A program made the position numbers and the translations under genes. From Elusimicrobiota bacterium (lineage in GTDB: Bacteria > Elusimicrobiota > Elusimicrobia > Elusimicrobiales > UBA9959), in assembly GCA_012517285.1 (NCBI GenBank), contig JAAYVG010000005.1:1-64000 (forward strand): DNA of 64,000 nt, given 5' to 3'. Below the pieces are notes generated by a model. The model saw only the letters and a list, made by a program, of their open reading frames with translations, was not told the DNA's origin and did no database searches. The number at the start of each line of letters is the position of its first letter. Position 1 is the first letter of the stretch. Of this stretch, positions 61,175 through 64,000 are shown piece by piece.

Positions 61175-61575
61175 ATCTTTACACTAAATACCAGATATTT
61201 CCTGCCAAAAAAATTCCATACAAGAACTATTGCAGTTGATATCAGTTTTGAATACATATAATACACACCATACTTAGCAGTTAAAATCCACATAATAAGC
61301 TGATTAAGCAAAAGTCCAATAACTCCTATTATGCTGAAGAACAAAAACTCAATATTTTTATTCTTTATGTTTCTCTCATCAAACACCCATATGGTGCTTA
61401 GCACATAGTTAACCAAAAGCCCTGCTGTAAATGATATTGCTGATGAAACAAGGTAGTACAGAGCAAACTCTTCTGTTAAAAGCCAGAGCACAAAATAATC
61501 TACAGCAAAGGATATACCACCAACAACACAGTATCTTGAAAACTGATGAATAGACTTTTTAAAACAGAAATTCAA
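61171..61575 (-). CDS. GtrA family membrane protein
   Basis: GtrA-type proteins are small four-helix membrane proteins thought to move undecaprenyl-linked sugars across the inner membrane. The 134-residue protein shows QFSRYCVVGGISFAVDYFVL, the family F..VG..G...... pattern, LVNYVLSTIWVFDER and FFGRKYLVFS near the end (usual NF...R..VF). The start is a TTG codon with an AGAGGA site about ten bases upstream. It lies between an M16 peptidase gene and the FAD oxidoreductase gene on the same strand. Confidence 0.88.
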   Translation of the reverse strand: MNFCFKKSIHQFSRYCVVGGISFAVDYFVLWLLTEEFALYYLVSSAISFTAGLLVNYVLSTIWVFDERNIKNKNIEFLFFSIIGVIGLLLNQLIMWILTAKYGVYYMYSKLISTAIVLVWNFFGRKYLVFSVKI

Positions 61576-61579
61576 CTTA

Positions 61580-62974
61580 TTAATCCTCTTGCAGGGTTAT
61601 AACCTTTCCAAAGTTTTCAAGTGGTTTTGCAAATTTTTTAGAATCACCTATAACAAATATCTGTGAGTTTTTAGTATCATAGAACTCTTTTGCAGAGTTA
61701 ACCATGTCTTTAATTTTTACTGCATCTATTCTTGATGTATAATTTGAAAGATAATCAGGTTTGTATCCGTAGAGATCATAGCTTGCTATCTCATCAAGGA
61801 GTGCTGATTGTGTCTGAAATCTAAATACAAACGAGTTGATTATCTCTGATTTAGCCATATCAAACTCTTTTTCGTCTATCTTATCTGTTTTAACCTTTTC
61901 CATCTCTAAAAAAACCTGTTCTATTGCTTCGTTAACGCTTTCAGGTTTTGTTCCAAGATATGTCATTATAAAGCCAGCCTTATTTCGCTTTGAAAAATAT
62001 GAATAAACGCTGTAAGCAAGCCCTCTCTTTGATCTTATCTCATTACCTAATCTGGACTGTATCCCTCCACCCATATACTCGCTTAAAACTGTGAGTGGAT
62101 ACTCCCTGTCATCGTGCCTTGCTATACCCTTGTTAAGTATGACAACAAATGCCTGTTTCAACGGTTTGTCTATAAGATATACAGTTCTTGTATCAGGTGT
62201 TTGAGGCAGTGCTATGTCTGGAAGCTTTACATCTCCCATCTGAATATCTCCAAACTCTTTTTTTATTTTATTGTTCATCTCATTCTCATCAAAATCACCT
62301 GCGATAGAAACTATCATATTGTTCGGTATTATAAAATTATCCCTGTATGCCTTTAAATCATCCACTGTGATTTTGCTTATTGTTTCAATCTCAGATCTCA
62401 TACCGTATGGATGGTTTTTACCAAAAAAAATCCTTAACGCCTCTCTTGTTGCCTGTCTGTCAGGGTTATCATTTCTTCTTTTGACCATTTCTATGGCTTC
62501 CTGTTTTTTTAGCTCAAATTTCTTCTCTTCAAAAGCAGGGTTTTTTATAAGATCTGAAAGAATGTTAAAAACTTCATCAAAGTCTTTCTTATGAGAAAAC
62601 ATTGATATGCTTGCTTCTTCAGGGCTTATTGATGTTGTTATCTCAGCACCTAAATACTCTAATTTTTTATCAATCTCATCAGATGAAAAATTTTTACTGC
62701 CACCATTTCTTAATACCTCAAAGAAAAGGCTTCCAAGCCCTGCTTTTTCCTGAGGGTCATAAACGGTCCCAGTTTTAATTAAAACTTCCATCCTGACTGT
62801 TGGCAATGTTGCATCCTTTTTTATGTATATCTTTAATCCGTTATCAAGGATTAATGGTTTTACAACAGGTGGTTTGAATTCCACATTACCATAGTGCGGT
62901 ATATTAAGATTGTTTGAATAAAGATTTATGTTCATAATCATTGCTCCAGTAATAAAATAAATAATTTTTTTCAT
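61580..62974 (-). CDS. M16 peptidase-like protein, non-catalytic partner
   Basis: The 464-residue protein has a signal peptide (KKIIYFITGAMIMNINLYSN) and the insulinase fold: LDNGLKIYIKKDATLPTVRM, NMIVSIAGDFDENEMNNKIK and LTVLSEYMGGGIQSRLGNEI then RSKRGLAYSVYSYF. The zinc motif HxxEH is absent at its expected place: AGLGSLFFEVLRNGG stands where GLAHFLEHMLFKG would be. It is therefore the inactive B-type subunit that pairs with an active M16 protein, probably the adjacent gene, in the periplasm. An AAGGAGA site precedes the ATG. It ends five bases before the GtrA start. Confidence 0.88.
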   Translation of the reverse strand: MKKIIYFITGAMIMNINLYSNNLNIPHYGNVEFKPPVVKPLILDNGLKIYIKKDATLPTVRMEVLIKTGTVYDPQEKAGLGSLFFEVLRNGGSKNFSSDEIDKKLEYLGAEITTSISPEEASISMFSHKKDFDEVFNILSDLIKNPAFEEKKFELKKQEAIEMVKRRNDNPDRQATREALRIFFGKNHPYGMRSEIETISKITVDDLKAYRDNFIIPNNMIVSIAGDFDENEMNNKIKKEFGDIQMGDVKLPDIALPQTPDTRTVYLIDKPLKQAFVVILNKGIARHDDREYPLTVLSEYMGGGIQSRLGNEIRSKRGLAYSVYSYFSKRNKAGFIMTYLGTKPESVNEAIEQVFLEMEKVKTDKIDEKEFDMAKSEIINSFVFRFQTQSALLDEIASYDLYGYKPDYLSNYTSRIDAVKIKDMVNSAKEFYDTKNSQIFVIGDSKKFAKPLENFGKVITLQED

Positions 62975-62990
62975 AGGATCTCCTTAATAT

Positions 62991-64000
62991 TCACTTGCTT
63001 TCTACTATATATACAGTAGTTCTGTTGCTTCTTGTGAGGTATTTGGTTACAACATTAACAACATCCTCACTCCTGACCATTTTTATCTTTTCAAGCATAT
63101 TCCATGAAAACTTCCAGTTCCCCATTATCTGCTCATTGTATGCAAGTGTCTGAGCAAACTCAAGATTCGATTCAAGCCCTTTTATTAAATTTATCTGATA
63201 ATTATTTATAACCTTATCTATTTCCCATTGCGTTGGTGGGTTGTTCTTGAATTCTGATATTTCTTTCATTATTTCATCATCAAGGGACTGGACATCTGTA
63301 TCGCCTTTAGGAGCTGAAGCAATAACAAAAAGTGATGGATATCTGTCACCTGGAGTTGAGGCATAGGCTCCGGTGTATAGAGCCATATTCTTTTCCTCCA
63401 CAAGTGATTTATAAAGCCTTGATGTACTGCCATTTGCTAGTATATCAGCAGCAACTATTAACGCTGGCATATCAGCTGAGTTAATTCCAGGGTTTTTAAA
63501 TCCCATTATTATGGATGATTTTGATGGAAATGATACCTTTATTATTTTTTCCTCTATTTGCTTTGGTTCCTTTGTATAATTTGTATCAGTTATGTTTGAG
63601 GCTTTCCAGTCAGCAAAATATTTTTCAGCTAACTTGATTGTCTTTACAGGATCTATATCACCAACTATAGCAAGCGTTGCATTGTTCGGTACATAAAATT
63701 TCTGATAGAAAGCGAATGCGTTGGGCCTTAACAGATGTGATACATCATCCTCAAATCCTATAACAGGGTTATGATATGGATGTGCTATAAATGCGTTTGA
63801 AAAAAGCTTATCCCAGCTTATTCTATTAGGGTTTGTTTCATACATCCTCAGCTCCTCATGGACCACATCCCTTTCCTTATAAAAATCCCTCATAGCAGGA
63901 TTTTTGAATCTATCAGACTCTATTTTAAAATATGCTTCCATTCTATCGGCTGGAAGCTCTATGACATAACCTGTATAGTCATTTGATGTGAATGCGTTTA
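62991..64000 (-). CDS. M16 peptidase (insulinase family), N-terminus outside window
   Basis: The frame is open to the window edge: reading upstream from the internal Met at 63941 gives NAFTSNDYTGYVIELPADRM, a typical M16 strand, so the start and the HxxEH motif lie beyond 64000. About 336 C-terminal residues are seen, with ERDVVHEELRMYETNPNRI (the conserved Glu-rich helix with a third zinc ligand), NATLAIVGDIDPVKTIKLAE, then ILANGSTSRLYKSLVEEKNM and a C-terminal helical end. Its partner gene follows after 16 bases, giving the usual active-plus-inactive M16 pair. Confidence 0.92.
   Translation of the reverse strand, partial: NAFTSNDYTGYVIELPADRMEAYFKIESDRFKNPAMRDFYKERDVVHEELRMYETNPNRISWDKLFSNAFIAHPYHNPVIGFEDDVSHLLRPNAFAFYQKFYVPNNATLAIVGDIDPVKTIKLAEKYFADWKASNITDTNYTKEPKQIEEKIIKVSFPSKSSIIMGFKNPGINSADMPALIVAADILANGSTSRLYKSLVEEKNMALYTGAYASTPGDRYPSLFVIASAPKGDTDVQSLDDEIMKEISEFKNNPPTQWEIDKVINNYQINLIKGLESNLEFAQTLAYNEQIMGNWKFSWNMLEKIKMVRSEDVVNVVTKYLTRSNRTTVYIVESK

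Overview
This is an AT-rich chromosomal window from a diderm (Gram-negative) bacterium. The envelope genes show this: a signal-peptide beta-barrel porin, several lipoproteins, a type IV pilus secretin with its PilMNOP partners, and periplasmic murein hydrolases. I could not fix the phylum. The mix of GH57/DUF4912 glucan genes, a DUF2344 protein beside rodA and rng, fused KorA plus KorB, and metagenome-type palindromic repeats suggests a poorly sampled lineage, perhaps near Elusimicrobiota, Deferribacterota or a related candidate phylum. That placement is inference. I saw no CRISPR array, prophage, rRNA or tRNA gene.

Layout. Positions 1-4383 hold the end of tuf, a cysteine-rich secreted protein, rpsJ, a class A penicillin-binding protein and a nucleoside phosphorylase. 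A strong promoter near 4400 opens one long run: infA-rpmJ-rpsM-rpsK-rpsD-rpoA-rplQ-mreB-mreC-mreD-mrdA-rodA-DUF2344, so translation and transcription genes lead straight into the rod-shape machinery. The other S10/spc genes (rplC to secY) are not here. Then come rng, amiC, murI, small secreted or lipoproteins, an orphan HicA-like gene and a porin with its own promoter and terminator. From 20.6 to 21.9 kb lies an accessory patch: a REP-type inverted pair, a RAYT-type tyrosine transposase, a transposase fragment and a GC-rich palindrome. From 21.9 to 30.3 kb are a DUF4912-GH57 branching-enzyme pair, a membrane protein related to spermidine synthases, and a minus-strand group (phosphoesterase, DnaJ-like, PAS, MarC). 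The 31.4-41.6 kb block (MFS, cysteine desulfidase, second GH57, RNase D, YgiQ, PBP4, DUF882) lies between repeat-filled gaps that share a 73-bp perfect inverted repeat. Then come a 1147-residue propeller/transglutaminase/TPR protein, korAB, pilMNOPQ, two O-antigen-ligase-like proteins, a cardiolipin-synthase-like protein, and a minus-strand FAD oxidoreductase-GtrA pair with two M16 peptidases.

How it works together. Most genes serve growth of the envelope: peptidoglycan synthesis (MrcA, MrdA/RodA with MreBCD, MurI) and turnover (AmiC, PBP4-like, DUF882), pilus assembly and surface glycan transfer. Both fragments of the ribosomal-protein cluster in the window are joined to cell-wall synthesis genes.

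The most unusual signals are noncoding. They are a REP/RAYT unit with a distant third REP hairpin, a 275-bp MITE-like element with 22-bp terminal repeats and a joined-ends relic elsewhere, long inverted repeats 10 kb apart, a GC-rich palindrome family, and several genes whose -10 box lies only 6-8 nt before the start codon, which predicts leaderless mRNAs.
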